Below, in pieces: positions 1 through 9,211 of a stretch of 64,000 bases of DNA. Numbering within the stretch: the stretch's first letter is position 1; every line of letters starts with the position of its first letter. The stretch spans positions 124,001 through 188,000 of the forward strand of contig NZ_RAWM01000001.1 of the NCBI RefSeq assembly GCF_003668875.1, in the 5' to 3' direction. The translations under genes were made by a program, and so were the position numbers. Under the pieces are notes generated by a model, which was given only the letters and a program-made list of their open reading frames with translations, did not search any database and was not told where the DNA came from. Origin of the DNA: Corallococcus interemptor (GTDB taxonomy: Bacteria > Myxococcota > Myxococcia > Myxococcales > Myxococcaceae).

Positions 1-1475
1 TGCGCCGCTTCCTCGCCGCCCTGCCGCTGTTCCCCCTCACGCTGCTCCTGGGCGCCTCCGCGCCCGGGCCGGACGCGAACACCCCGCCGTCACCGGCCGC
101 CCCGTCGGATGCGCGGGCACTGGCGCAGTCGGTGACCGCGCTGGGAACGGACGCGGGGCCCGTGGGCGCCCGCGCGCTGGTGGAGAAGGTGGAGGCCGAG
201 CAGATGGCCCCGGACTCCGGAGCCGCCGGTGAGGCCGTGGCGGCCACGCCGCCCGAGGACACGCGCCCGGTGGATGCCCGCGCGCTGGCGGAGGCGCTGG
301 CCGCGAAGGACGCCGCCGCGCTGGAGCCGGGCATGGTGCCTCCCATGCCGGTGCCCTCGCGTGAGAAGTCACCGCCGTTCGCGAAGCTCCAGGGGCTGCC
401 GCGCGCGCAGGACCTGGTGGCCCGCGCGAAGCTGGAGGGCAACAAGCTGGTGGTGAAGGGCGGCAAGAGCGCGCCGGATCAGGTGCTCACCATCGACCCG
501 GGCCTCCAGGCCTCGCTCACGAAGATCATGCAGAACTACCAGGTGCCCTATGGCGCCGCGGTGGTGCTGGAGCCGTCCACCGGCCGCGTGCTCGCGATGG
601 CGGAGCACTCGGAGGCGAAGCCGGAGCTGCGCGGGCTGCCCATCCGCGCGGTGTACCCGGCCGCGAGCATCTTCAAGATCGTCACCGGCAGCGCGCTCAT
701 GGAAGCCGGCGTGTCCCCCGAGACCGAGGCGTGCTTCCACGGCGGCAAGCGCCGCCTCAACGAGCGGCAGCTGGAGGACACCGAGCGCGACGGCGCCTGC
801 TATTCGCTGGCGCTGGCCATGGGCAAGAGCGCCAACGTCATCTTCGCCAAGATGACCAGCAAGCACCTGTCCGCGGACGCCCTCAAGCGCATGGCGGCGC
901 GGCTGCGCTTCAACCGCGAGATCCCCTTCGCCCAGCCGCTGGACGTGTCGCTCGCGTACATCCCCGAGGACGGCTTCGCGCTGGCCAACACCGGCGCGGG
1001 CTTCGGTGACGTGTACCTGTCCCCGCTGCACGGCGCGCTGCTGGCCGCCGTCGCCGCCAACGAGGGCCGCTGGGTGGACCCCGTGCTGGTGGAGCCGGAG
1101 CCCTTCATGCCCCTGCCGGAGCCCGAGCCCGTGCTCACGCCCACCGCCGCGCACGCGCTCACCCGGATGCTGGAGGAGACCGTCACCCACGGCACCGCGC
1201 GCGGCGTCTTCCGCGAGCGCGGCTTCCAGGTGAAGGACGCCGTGGGCAAGACGGGCACGCTCGCGGACCGTGAGCCCTTCCGCGACTACTCGTGGTTCGT
1301 GGGCTTCGCGCCCAAGGACAACCCGCGCGTGGCCGTGGCGGCGCTCATCGTGAACGACCCCAAGTGGCGCATCCGCGGCTCCTACCTGGGCCGCGAGGCC
1401 CTGCGCCTGGCGCTGGAGCGCATCCCCGCGCCAGTGGAAGTGACGGCCCCCGCGGGCGCCGCCGGCAAGCACTGA
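1..1475 (+). CDS. Penicillin-binding protein, transpeptidase domain (first base of start codon outside window)
   Basis: A periplasmic peptidoglycan DD-transpeptidase-type protein. The window opens with TG followed by an in-frame Arg-Arg and a hydrophobic Leu-rich stretch typical of a signal peptide, so the start codon (ATG or GTG) very probably lacks only its first base here. Three penicillin-binding motifs are visible in order: SIFK (SxxK nucleophile, Ser at 666-668, about residue 223), SAN (SxN, 828-836) and KTG (1248-1256). The first 140 residues are Ala/Pro-rich and low complexity, probably a periplasmic linker. At about 490 residues, without an obvious glycosyltransferase domain, it resembles a class-B-like or endopeptidase-like PBP. 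An internal ATG at 132 would remove the signal peptide and is less likely. Transpeptidase family assignment is firm; the substrate role is inferred. Confidence 0.88.
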   Translation, partial: RRFLAALPLFPLTLLLGASAPGPDANTPPSPAAPSDARALAQSVTALGTDAGPVGARALVEKVEAEQMAPDSGAAGEAVAATPPEDTRPVDARALAEALAAKDAAALEPGMVPPMPVPSREKSPPFAKLQGLPRAQDLVARAKLEGNKLVVKGGKSAPDQVLTIDPGLQASLTKIMQNYQVPYGAAVVLEPSTGRVLAMAEHSEAKPELRGLPIRAVYPAASIFKIVTGSALMEAGVSPETEACFHGGKRRLNERQLEDTERDGACYSLALAMGKSANVIFAKMTSKHLSADALKRMAARLRFNREIPFAQPLDVSLAYIPEDGFALANTGAGFGDVYLSPLHGALLAAVAANEGRWVDPVLVEPEPFMPLPEPEPVLTPTAAHALTRMLEETVTHGTARGVFRERGFQVKDAVGKTGTLADREPFRDYSWFVGFAPKDNPRVAVAALIVNDPKWRIRGSYLGREALRLALERIPAPVEVTAPAGAAGKH

Positions 1476-1487
1476 AAGGCGCGGCGG

Positions 1488-2681
1488 TCAGGACAGTGGA
1501 CGCGGGGTGAGCTTCACCAGCCCCGTGTCCACGAAGCCCTGGAAGAACTTCAGCGCCTCCAGCTCCTGCAGCGGCGACACGTGCACGATGGCCGCCACGT
1601 CCCGCCGCCCGTCGATGCGCGACAGCAGGTAGCGCTCCGGTGACGTGAGCGGCAGCGTCTTCAGGTGCGCGGGCGTCACCATCAGCGCCGGCACTCGCGA
1701 CGGCTCCATCAGCGCCTTGCGCAGCTCCGTGAGCAGGCGGCTCTCCGCGTCGCGCAGGAGCTTCAGCGTGTGCTCCGTCGGAGCGATTTCGTGCGCCCTC
1801 CGGACCAGCGCCTCGCCGTCGCGCAGGTTGCCCGCGTCCAGGAAGAGCTGGGCGGCCTGGAGCACCTCGTCGGAGGAGGACTCGGAGCCGATGACGCCGC
1901 CCGCGTTCAGGTCGTCGTCATCATCCTCCACCACGACGACGGTGTGCGCGCCGGGCTCCGGGGCGGGGAGGGGCGCCTCGTCGGAGACGCGCAGCGCGTC
2001 CTGGCGGTAGAGCGCGTACAGCCGCTGGTAGAGGAAGAAGTCCGTGGCGTGCAGCGCCAGCGCCATGCCGTCGATGCTGAGGCCCTCCTTCGCCAGCTGC
2101 ACGATGCGCTCGTCCATGCTGCCGGCCTTGCGGTCCGTCAGCTTGCGCTCGTCCACCTCCACGCGCACGCGGCCGGAGGGGAAGACGGCGCGGATGGCCT
2201 GCCACGCCGTCTCGCGGAACTCGCCCTCGCGGCTGACGTCCACCAGGTCCACGCTGACGTCCAGGCCCTCGAACTCCGGCGCGACGTCCGTGGCGCGGAA
2301 GTCGAAGCCGCCTTCCTCCCAGGTGAAGGCGTCCAGCAGCATCTCCCGGAACTTGTGGGAGAGCACCGTGCGCACGGTGGCTTCGGACACCGTGCCCGTC
2401 ATGATGAGGATCTTCCCCAGCAGGATGTGCGTCTCCGCCTGCGTGGCGAACGCGCGCTCCAGCTGGTCCTCCGTCAGGTGGCCCTGGTTGATCAGGAACT
2501 GACCGAAGTACTCGCGCGGCTGGTTGGAGCTGGCGGTGATGACGTGGCCGTCGCGCAAGAGCAACTGCTTGCGCACGTCTCCCCGTTCCACGTTCAGGGT
2601 GCCGGTGGCCCGGCGATTCCCGAGGTGGACGACCAGGTCCTTGAGGGGCATCGTCGAAAAATCACCACACACGCCGCGCAT
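1488..2681 (-). CDS. DUF4388 domain protein
   Basis: About 397 residues. The N-terminus (CGDFSTMPLKDLVVHLGNR, then TGTLNV) is the DUF4388 pattern common in myxobacterial signalling proteins. The start at 2681 was chosen because the internal ATG at 2651 would cut into that domain. The middle (roughly residues 60-150) resembles the rest of the DUF4388/PATAN-like region. An acidic linker rich in Asp follows at about residue 255, then a helical TPR-like stretch and a C-terminal segment with winged-helix-like spacing. It has no signal peptide or membrane segment, so it is cytosolic. It is transcribed divergently from the glutaredoxin gene, only 21 bases away. The function is probably a regulatory or motility-signalling scaffold, but that is inference from the family. 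Confidence 0.82.
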   Translation of the reverse strand: MRGVCGDFSTMPLKDLVVHLGNRRATGTLNVERGDVRKQLLLRDGHVITASSNQPREYFGQFLINQGHLTEDQLERAFATQAETHILLGKILIMTGTVSEATVRTVLSHKFREMLLDAFTWEEGGFDFRATDVAPEFEGLDVSVDLVDVSREGEFRETAWQAIRAVFPSGRVRVEVDERKLTDRKAGSMDERIVQLAKEGLSIDGMALALHATDFFLYQRLYALYRQDALRVSDEAPLPAPEPGAHTVVVVEDDDDDLNAGGVIGSESSSDEVLQAAQLFLDAGNLRDGEALVRRAHEIAPTEHTLKLLRDAESRLLTELRKALMEPSRVPALMVTPAHLKTLPLTSPERYLLSRIDGRRDVAAIVHVSPLQELEALKFFQGFVDTGLVKLTPRPLS

Positions 2682-2702
2682 CGAGCGCCCATCCTGCAAC
2701 GC

Positions 2703-2981
2703 ATGCGAGTCGATATCTACTCGAAACCCCGGTGTTCCCTCTGCGTGAAGGCCCTCGCCGTGGTCGAGGAGGTGAAGGCCCGGCTGCCGTTCGAGCTCTA
2801 CGTCACCGACATCCTCCAGAGCCCGGACCTCTTCGAGGCCTGGCGTTACGACATCCCCGTGGTCCTCATCGACGGGGTGCCCGCCTTCAAGCACCGGGTG
2901 GATGCCGAGGCCCTGGAAGCCCGGATCCGTGAGGTGATGAATGGCATACCCATTGCTAAAACCGTGGGCCAGGATGGGTAA
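2703..2981 (+). CDS. Glutaredoxin-like thiol protein (DUF836 type)
   Basis: A 92-residue thioredoxin-fold protein. A beta strand (VDIYSKP) leads into the redox motif CSLC near residue 12, followed by an alpha helix. The cis-proline region (IPVVLIDG) lies near residue 57. This matches the short glutaredoxin/DUF836 family, which reduces disulfides or handles mixed thiols in the cytosol. The ATG at 2703 directly precedes the first strand. The last dozen residues extend beyond the usual fold. Specific partners are unknown. Its start lies only 21 bases from the divergent DUF4388 gene, so the two promoters must overlap the opposite coding sequences or each other. Confidence 0.85.
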   Translation: MRVDIYSKPRCSLCVKALAVVEEVKARLPFELYVTDILQSPDLFEAWRYDIPVVLIDGVPAFKHRVDAEALEARIREVMNGIPIAKTVGQDG

Positions 2982-3101
2982 CGAAGTGCCCTTCCCCAAG
3001 AAATCCAAGGGGATACGTAGGGCGCAAAAGTGACGGGGCTGTAAATCTGGGCAGGCGGGCAGGGTGGCGGGGCAGAAAATGCTGGAAGGGAGGGCAAGGC
3101 G

Positions 3102-4055
3102 GTGGGTGTGAAGCGCAAGCGAGCGGGAAAGTCGGGCCAGCCGCCCACGGTGCTGCTGGTGGAGCCGCGCGCGGACGATCTGGAGCGCACCCGGGCGCTC
3201 CTGGGGGAGGCGGGCTTCCGCGTGGTCCCCCTGACGCGCTTCGACGCGGCGGTGCCCCTCTTCGAGGTGATCCGTCCGGACGCCGTGCTGCTGGCCGCGC
3301 AGCCGCCGGACTACGCGGCCATCCAGACGGCTCGGCGCCTGCGCCAGGTGGGCAAGGGCACGGTGCCGATGATGTACCTGGTGGATTCGCACGACCGGGA
3401 CGCGTGGAAGTTCTGCGTGGAGAAGGGACAGTGCGTGGACGTGGTGCCGCGCGCGGTGGATGGCGCGGAGCTGTCCATGAAGCTTCACGCGCAGATGCGG
3501 CTGAAGCAGTCGGTGGAGCGCGCGGCGGCGGGCGAGGAGGCCGGCACGGCGCTGGCGCTGCATGACCCCGTGACGGGGCTCTACAACCGGCCCTTCCTGC
3601 TGGCGCTCATCGGGTTGGAGGCGCGCCGGACGGAGCGCTACGGCGGGACGTTCTCGGTGGTGGCGGCGGAGGTGACGGGGTGGAGCGCGCTTCGCAAGGA
3701 GCACGGCAAGGGCATGGCGGAGCGGCTGCTCGTCTACAGCGCGGTGGTGCTGGGACAGACGGTGCGCGAGGCGGACGCGGTGGCGCGGGTGGGCGACAGT
3801 CAGTTCGCCATGCTGCTGCCGGGCACGCCCGCGGAGGCGGTGCCGGAGGTGCTGGCGCGGGTGGAGGCCCGGTTCGAGGCCGCCCGGTTCCAGATGGAGG
3901 GTCGCGTGGTGCGCACGGCGCTGGAGCTGGGAGCGGTGAGCTTCCCGGACACGGTGGGGGCTCCCACCCAGCTGCTGGGCGCGGCACTGCAGACCTTGAG
4001 ACGTTCACGCGAACTTCGGCGGGCAGCCGGTCCAGCCCGTCTGATGTCGGTTTGA
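3102..4055 (+). CDS. Degenerate response regulator (REC) - GGDEF protein
   Basis: 317 residues with a GTG start preceded by a purine-rich ribosome site (GGAAGGGAGGG). Residues about 14-130 form a receiver-like domain, but the usual phospho-acceptor strand reads DAVLLAAQPP, with no Asp at the expected place. Residues about 150-310 form a GGDEF-like domain beginning DPVTGLYNR. Its active-site signature is GDSQF (231-235) instead of GGDEF/GGEEF, so cyclase activity is unlikely. An RxxD motif (R222-D225) stands five residues ahead, at the normal position of the inhibitory c-di-GMP site. The protein may therefore be a c-di-GMP-binding or purely structural output protein. It lies 46 bases upstream of the sigma54 regulator gene and is probably co-transcribed with it. 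Confidence 0.82.
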   Translation: MGVKRKRAGKSGQPPTVLLVEPRADDLERTRALLGEAGFRVVPLTRFDAAVPLFEVIRPDAVLLAAQPPDYAAIQTARRLRQVGKGTVPMMYLVDSHDRDAWKFCVEKGQCVDVVPRAVDGAELSMKLHAQMRLKQSVERAAAGEEAGTALALHDPVTGLYNRPFLLALIGLEARRTERYGGTFSVVAAEVTGWSALRKEHGKGMAERLLVYSAVVLGQTVREADAVARVGDSQFAMLLPGTPAEAVPEVLARVEARFEAARFQMEGRVVRTALELGAVSFPDTVGAPTQLLGAALQTLRRSRELRRAAGPARLMSV

Positions 4056-4101
4056 TTCAGTTCACGAGGGTTTGATGCACAGGGCGAGCGGAGGCGTGGG
4101 G

Positions 4102-5763
4102 ATGGATCGGATCGCGGTGCTGGTGGTGGATGACGAGGAGTCGGTGCGCACGTTCCTGTCCGAGCTCTTGGGCAGCTCGGGCTACCAGGTGCGCTGTGCA
4201 TCGAGCGGTTCGCAGGCGCTGGAGATGCTCTCCGGCGGCTCGTTCGACGCGGTGTTGCTGGACGTCGTCATGCCGGAGATGAGTGGCCTGGAGGTGCTGC
4301 GCCGCTACCGGAGCAGCGGCGGCACGGCGCCGGTCATCGTGTTGAGCGCGCTGTCGGGCGCGGACGACGCGGTGCGCGCGCTGAAGATGGGCGCGTCCGA
4401 CTATCTGGCGAAGCCCTTTGGCAACGACGAGCTGCAGGACGTGCTCGCGCGCGCCCTGGGCACCCGCGTGCCGGAGCGTCAGGCGACCGCGCCGGCGCCC
4501 CGCGTGGTGCTGACGTCCGCGGAGGCCGCGGCCGAGGCCCGCGTGCTCATCTCCACGTCGCCGGCCATGCGCCGCGCGCGTGCGCTGGTGGAGCGCATCG
4601 CGGACACGGACGTGCCGGTGCTGCTGCTGGGTGAGTCCGGCACGGGCAAGGAAGTGATTGCCCGTGAAATCCACGCGCGCAGCCAGCGTCACGGCCGTCC
4701 GTTCATCAAGGTGAACTGCGCGGCGCTGCCGGGTGAGCTGCTGGAGAGCGAGCTGTTCGGCCACGAGCGCGGCGCCTTCACGGGCGCCACGGCGGAGAAG
4801 CCGGGCAAGTTCGAGCTGGCGGACCAGGGCACCATCTTCCTGGATGAGATTGGCGAGATGGCCATCCGCCTCCAGGCGAAGCTGCTCCAGGTGCTGCAGG
4901 ACGAGGAGTTCTTCCGCGTCGGCGGCAAGAAGAGCGTCCGCGTGGACAGCCGCGTGGTGGTGGCGACGAACCGCGACCTGGAGAAGGAGATCGCGCTCGG
5001 CAACTTCCGCGAGGACCTGTACTACCGCCTCAACGTGGTGGCCATCCGCCTGCCGCCCCTTCGCGAGCGCCGCGAGGACGTGGTGCCGCTGACCGACCAC
5101 TTCCTGAAGAAGTACGGCAAGGGCTTCATGACGAACGTGTCCGAGCTGCCCTCCGAGGTGCTCCACGCGTTCAGCGACTACGAGTGGCCGGGCAACGTGC
5201 GCGAGCTGGAGAACATGGTTCGCCGGCTGTGCGTGCTGAAAGATCCGACGCTGGTGCTGGATGAAATCCACGCCGGTGGCCGTGCTCCGGCGAGCGCCCC
5301 GTCGCTGCCCACGTCGTACGGCGGTGGGGACGACTTCATCCCGCCCCCGTCGCGCCACGTGGAGGAGTCCGCCCGCGTCTTCGCGGCTCCGCCGGCCGTG
5401 TCTTCCGCGGTGTCGGGTTCGGGCGTGCAGGTGCTGGAGATGCCCGCGCGTGGGGCGTCGCTGACGCCGGTCCCGGTGGCGGAGGCCTCGCCGTTCAACG
5501 CCGTGGCGCCGCAGCGCTACGCGAACCCGTTCGACGCGCCTCAGCCTCCGCCCCCGCCGCCTCCGGCCGGGGAGCTGTCGCTCAAGGACATCGGCAAGCG
5601 CGCGGCGATGCTCGCGGAGCGCGAGGCCATCCTCGCGATGCTCCAGCGCACCGCGTGGAACAAGCGCCGCGCGGCGGGCAAGCTGCGCATCAGCTACAAG
5701 GCGCTGCTCTACAAGATCAAGGAGTGCGGCATCATCGACCCTCGCGCGAGCGCGGAGTTCTAG
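4102..5763 (+). CDS. NtrC-family sigma54-dependent response regulator
   Basis: 553 residues. Domains in order: receiver with phospho-acceptor Asp54 ([11 protein letters not shown]); AAA+ ATPase with Walker A GESGTGKE near residue 177 and the sigma54-contacting GAFTGA loop near 224; a Pro-rich linker of about 100 residues; and a Fis-type helix-turn-helix at the C-terminus (about 505-553, with ERE...AAGKL...[10 protein letters not shown]). All catalytic elements look intact, so it should activate -24/-12 promoters after phosphorylation. The ATG at 4102 has a GGAGG ribosome site 7 bases upstream. Further starts at 4072 (TTG) and 4075 (ATG) are in frame but less well placed. No histidine kinase is adjacent. 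Whether it acts on the two sigma54-type exo promoters in this window is unknown. Confidence 0.93.
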   Translation: MDRIAVLVVDDEESVRTFLSELLGSSGYQVRCASSGSQALEMLSGGSFDAVLLDVVMPEMSGLEVLRRYRSSGGTAPVIVLSALSGADDAVRALKMGASDYLAKPFGNDELQDVLARALGTRVPERQATAPAPRVVLTSAEAAAEARVLISTSPAMRRARALVERIADTDVPVLLLGESGTGKEVIAREIHARSQRHGRPFIKVNCAALPGELLESELFGHERGAFTGATAEKPGKFELADQGTIFLDEIGEMAIRLQAKLLQVLQDEEFFRVGGKKSVRVDSRVVVATNRDLEKEIALGNFREDLYYRLNVVAIRLPPLRERREDVVPLTDHFLKKYGKGFMTNVSELPSEVLHAFSDYEWPGNVRELENMVRRLCVLKDPTLVLDEIHAGGRAPASAPSLPTSYGGGDDFIPPPSRHVEESARVFAAPPAVSSAVSGSGVQVLEMPARGASLTPVPVAEASPFNAVAPQRYANPFDAPQPPPPPPPAGELSLKDIGKRAAMLAEREAILAMLQRTAWNKRRAAGKLRISYKALLYKIKECGIIDPRASAEF

Positions 5764-5788
5764 AGCCGCGGTTGACGCTGTGAGACGA

Positions 5789-5821
5789 CGGCCCTTCTTC
5801 CGGATGACGGGAGGAGGGCCG
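5789..5821 (+). terminator. Stem-loop after the sigma54 regulator gene
   Basis: The sequence from CGGCCC to GGGCCG folds into a 14-base stem with two G-T wobbles around a short loop, 26 bases after the stop codon. It is followed by GTTCACTTT, a weak T-containing tail. It is a plausible transcription terminator. Confidence 0.55.
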
Positions 5822-5877
5822 TTCACTTTGGGGACGGGCCTTGCGCGGAGCGGGCGTTGCCCGGTATCGCGGAGGGC

Positions 5878-6681
5878 ATGACCGCTCCGCTGCTCCTGCT
5901 TGGCTGTGGCTACACGCTCACGCGGTTCGCGGTGGCGGAGGCCCGCGCGGGACGGGAGGTCCTGGCCACGACCCGGGATGCGGCACGCCGCGCGGTGCTG
6001 GAGGGCGCGGGTGTGCACGTCGTATCTGTGGACGCCGCGCTGTCACGGGCCGCCGGCGCGCATGTCGTGGACTCCGTTCCCCCGGACGCCGGGCTGGATG
6101 CCCGCTTCGCGGAGGTGCTGTCCCGCGCGCGTCCCTCGCGGCTGGTCTACCTGTCGTCCACGGGCGTCTATGGATCCGCTCGCGGACACGTGGACGAAGC
6201 CACGCCGGTCGACAGGACCTCCGAGGTCTCCCGTGCTCGCCTGGACGCGGAGGCGCTCTTCCTGCCGCTGGGCGCGAGCGTCATGCGCATCGCGGGCATC
6301 TACGGCCCGGGGCGCGGCACGTCTGGACGCCTGAAGGCCGGCACGCTGCGCATCCCGGACTCGGGCGGGGGACGGCTGTCGCGCATCCACGTGGACGACC
6401 TGGTGGACGCGGTGCGCGTGGTGCTCGAACGCGGGGCGCCGGGAGAGGTGTACTGCGTGGCCGACCGCCGGCCCGCGACGCAGGAGGAGACGGCGTCCTG
6501 GCTCTGTCAGCAGCTGGGGCTGCCCATGCCGCCGCGCGTGCCCCTCGCGTCCCTCCATGAGTCGCTGCGCGGCGACCGCGCCATCAGCGCCGCGAAGCTG
6601 GAGGCCCTGGGCTGGACGCCTCGCTACCCGGACTTCACCACCGGGTTTCTCGCCTCCATGGAGGAGGAGGCTCGCGGCTGA
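5878..6681 (+). CDS. NAD(P)-dependent epimerase/dehydratase-like SDR protein (YeeZ-like)
   Basis: 267 residues of extended short-chain dehydrogenase/Rossmann fold. The N-terminus has the nucleotide-binding turn LLGCGYT, and the YLSSTGVYG stretch near residue 100 corresponds to the SDR_a/YeeZ active-site region with Ser and Tyr. A later IHVDDLVDAV motif is typical of atypical epimerases. The ATG at 5878 follows GCGGAGGGC, a ribosome site immediately upstream. The protein is cytosolic and its substrate unknown; YeeZ-like members often lack a characterised reaction. Its stop codon lies 6 bases from the stop of the convergent antiporter gene. Confidence 0.82.
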   Translation: MTAPLLLLGCGYTLTRFAVAEARAGREVLATTRDAARRAVLEGAGVHVVSVDAALSRAAGAHVVDSVPPDAGLDARFAEVLSRARPSRLVYLSSTGVYGSARGHVDEATPVDRTSEVSRARLDAEALFLPLGASVMRIAGIYGPGRGTSGRLKAGTLRIPDSGGGRLSRIHVDDLVDAVRVVLERGAPGEVYCVADRRPATQEETASWLCQQLGLPMPPRVPLASLHESLRGDRAISAAKLEALGWTPRYPDFTTGFLASMEEEARG

Positions 6682-6687
6682 AATGCC

Positions 6688-8295
6688 CTACTCAGGGGAC
6701 TCCGCGCGCAGGAGCTGCTGCAGGTCGAGCTCCGACCAGTCCAGCTCCTGCTCCACCTGCTGGAACGCCGCGTCCCCGATGGTGCCGTTCGCGCGGAGCT
6801 CCGCCAGCTTCCTGCGTCCCGCGGCCATCGCGGAGCGCACCGTCTCCGCGTCCGCGGTGGGCGGCCCCCACGGTGAGCTGGGGCTCCCGGAGCTCGTGAG
6901 GGCGTGCTCGGCCAACAGCTGCTTCGCGCGCCGCAGCTGCAACTCGTAGCGGCGGCGGACCAGGGCCGCCATCTCCGTGCCCGGGGACTCCTGCGTGGCC
7001 TCCAGCCCCGCGCGCAGCGTCTCCACCCGCGCGAGCCGCACCTCGTGGTCCACCTCGTTGTCGTCGTCCAGCGTCAGCCGCGACATCAGCGGCCTCAGCG
7101 TCATCCCCTGCACCACGAGCGTCCCCAGCACCACGGAGAAGGACGTGAAGAGGATGAGGTCCCGGTAGGGGAAGGCCGGCACCCCGTCGTGCCCCGTGGG
7201 CAGCGCCAGCGCCGCCGCGAGCGTCACGATGCCCCGCATGCCGCACCAGCCCACCAGCACGGACGCGCTCGGCGAGAGGGTGACGATGCTGGACTTCGTC
7301 CTGCGCTGCCACCAGCGGTTGAACGCCCCCGCCCCCATCACCCAGGCGAAGCGCGCGAGGATGGCCGCGCCCGTCACCACCCCCGCGATGGCCGTGTACT
7401 CCAGCCACGTCGCCCGGTCGAAGCGCGCGACGATGGTCTTCAGCTGGAAGCCCACCAGCACGAAGGCCAGCACGTTCAACACGAACGTCGCCACCTCCCA
7501 TACGGCATAGGACGGGATGCGGATCCGCGCGGGCGTCATCGTGGAGGCCGTGCGCGAGATGGTCATCGCGTAGATGACCGTCGTCAGGATGCCGGACAGG
7601 TGCAGCCGCTCCGCGAGGATCCACACCGCGAAGGTGCTGCCGAACTGGGTGATGACGGCCGTGGACACGTCCTCCACCAGGAAGTTGATGCGCAGGCTCA
7701 CCCACGACAGCACCACCCCCAACAGCGCGCTGCCCACCGTGACGACGAGCAGCGTGGGCACCGCGCTCCAGCCCAGCACGCCGCCCGCGGCCACGGCCCC
7801 CAGCGCGAGCCGGTAGATGAGCAGGGCGCTGGCGTCGTTGAAGAGGCTCTCGCCTTCAAGGATGACCAGCAGCCGGTGCGGGGGCTTCAGCTGCTTGAGC
7901 ACCGCCGTGGCCGCCGCCGCGTCCGGAGGCGCGACGATGGCGCCCAGCGCGATGGCCGCGGCCCAGGACATCCCCGGCACCATCCACCTCACCGCCAACG
8001 CGACGGCGAGGACCGTGAGCACCACCGCCCCCAGCGCCAGGCCCGCCACCGGCCGCCAGTTCGCGCGCAGGTCGCGAGGAGACGCGTCGAACGCCGCGTC
8101 CAGCAGCACCGGCGCGACGAACAGGGTGAGCGCCAGCTCCGGATCCAACACCAGCTCCGGGCTGCCCGGGACGAGCGCCAGCACCGCGCCGGCCAGCGCC
8201 ACCAGCGCGGGGTAGGGCGTGCCCATCCTCCGGGACAGCGCGGCCAGCCCGGCGCCTCCCAGGAGCAGCGCGATGACGATCTCGAACACCAGCAT
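6688..8295 (-). CDS. CPA1-family Na+/H+ antiporter
   Basis: 535 residues with a long hydrophobic N-terminal part of about 11-12 transmembrane helices (starting MLVFEIVIALLLGG) and a cytosolic C-terminal tail of about 130 mostly helical, charged residues. The motif GAIVAPPDAAAA near residue 110 carries the Asp of the cation-proton antiporter core, and GESLFNDASALL is the conserved NhaP/CPA1 segment. It exchanges Na+ (or K+) for protons across the inner membrane. The ATG at 8295 precedes the first helix. Longer in-frame extension upstream is not convincing coding sequence. It is convergent with the epimerase gene. Confidence 0.92.
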   Translation of the reverse strand: MLVFEIVIALLLGGAGLAALSRRMGTPYPALVALAGAVLALVPGSPELVLDPELALTLFVAPVLLDAAFDASPRDLRANWRPVAGLALGAVVLTVLAVALAVRWMVPGMSWAAAIALGAIVAPPDAAAATAVLKQLKPPHRLLVILEGESLFNDASALLIYRLALGAVAAGGVLGWSAVPTLLVVTVGSALLGVVLSWVSLRINFLVEDVSTAVITQFGSTFAVWILAERLHLSGILTTVIYAMTISRTASTMTPARIRIPSYAVWEVATFVLNVLAFVLVGFQLKTIVARFDRATWLEYTAIAGVVTGAAILARFAWVMGAGAFNRWWQRRTKSSIVTLSPSASVLVGWCGMRGIVTLAAALALPTGHDGVPAFPYRDLILFTSFSVVLGTLVVQGMTLRPLMSRLTLDDDNEVDHEVRLARVETLRAGLEATQESPGTEMAALVRRRYELQLRRAKQLLAEHALTSSGSPSSPWGPPTADAETVRSAMAAGRRKLAELRANGTIGDAAFQQVEQELDWSELDLQQLLRAESPE

Positions 8296-8550
8296 GAAGG
8301 CCTCGGGGTGCGGACTTCCGGCGACGCGGCCTAGCGCAGGAGGGGTGGCCCGGGACAGTGGCGAATTCCGGACGGCGGAAACCTGCGTCACGTGGGATGC
8401 GCCCCGCGTCATCAGCGGAACGCGATGGGTGCCATCAGCCGGAAAAGGGGCCCACCTTTGCGACGCGTGGGCCCCCGGTGACAGGCTTGCGCTTTCGGGC
8501 CGCGTGGATCCGCGCGGCTTCATGCACCCTGTCCGATGGGGGAACCGAAG

Positions 8551-9117
8551 ATGTCCAGGTCGTTGCTGTTGGCGTCGTTCAACGAGGGCGTCCACCGTTC
8601 CATGGCCGGCAACCACGAGGCCGCGGTCCAGTCGTTCGATCAGGTCCTCGCCGCGGATCCACGCCACTTCCCGGCGCTCACCGCGAAGGCCTTCGCCCTC
8701 AAGCAGCTGGGGCGCACCGAGGAGGCCTTGAAGGGCTTCCAGCGCGCCATCGAGCTGGATCCCGACGCGGCGGACCCCCACCGCGAGGCCGCGCTCTGCC
8801 AGCTGGAGCTGGGCGAGCCGGAGGCCGCCTCTCTCCTGATGAACCGGGCGGTTCATCTCAACCCCACCCCCGGCTACCGCGAGGCCGCCGCCATCGAGGT
8901 CTACTCGCTGGGTAACGCGCTGCTGACCCAGGGCCGGCGGCCGGACAAGGCCCGCTACCGGCTGGCCCGTCAGGTCTTCGAGCTGGCCCTGGAGCTGTCG
9001 CCTGCCTACGTGGAGGCGGCCAAGGCCCTGGCGGACGTCTGGGAGCACCTGGGCGACCCTACCCAGCGGGAGCACTACACCCAGCTGGCGACCCGGCTGC
9101 GCCCCGCCTCCTCCTGA
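8551..9117 (+). CDS. Tetratricopeptide-repeat protein
   Basis: 188 residues composed mainly of TPR helices. Successive units contain AGNHEAAVQSFDQVLAADP, LGRTEEALKGFQRAIELDP and a final ALELSPAYVEAAKALADVWEHLGD. It has no signal peptide or membrane segment, so it is probably a cytosolic protein-protein scaffold. The ATG at 8551 is preceded by GATGGGGGAACC; another in-frame ATG at 8536 is possible. It stands alone between the antiporter (divergent, 255 bases away) and the DAHP synthase gene. I saw no feature in the 255-base gap upstream. Confidence 0.8.
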   Translation: MSRSLLLASFNEGVHRSMAGNHEAAVQSFDQVLAADPRHFPALTAKAFALKQLGRTEEALKGFQRAIELDPDAADPHREAALCQLELGEPEAASLLMNRAVHLNPTPGYREAAAIEVYSLGNALLTQGRRPDKARYRLARQVFELALELSPAYVEAAKALADVWEHLGDPTQREHYTQLATRLRPASS

Positions 9118-9211
9118 GGCCGCTCTTATCAAAATTTTACAAAAGCGGAGGGAAAGGGCGGGGCGCCGGTGTTGAATGCCGAAGCGGCCCCCCACCAGGA
9201 GAACCCTTCGA

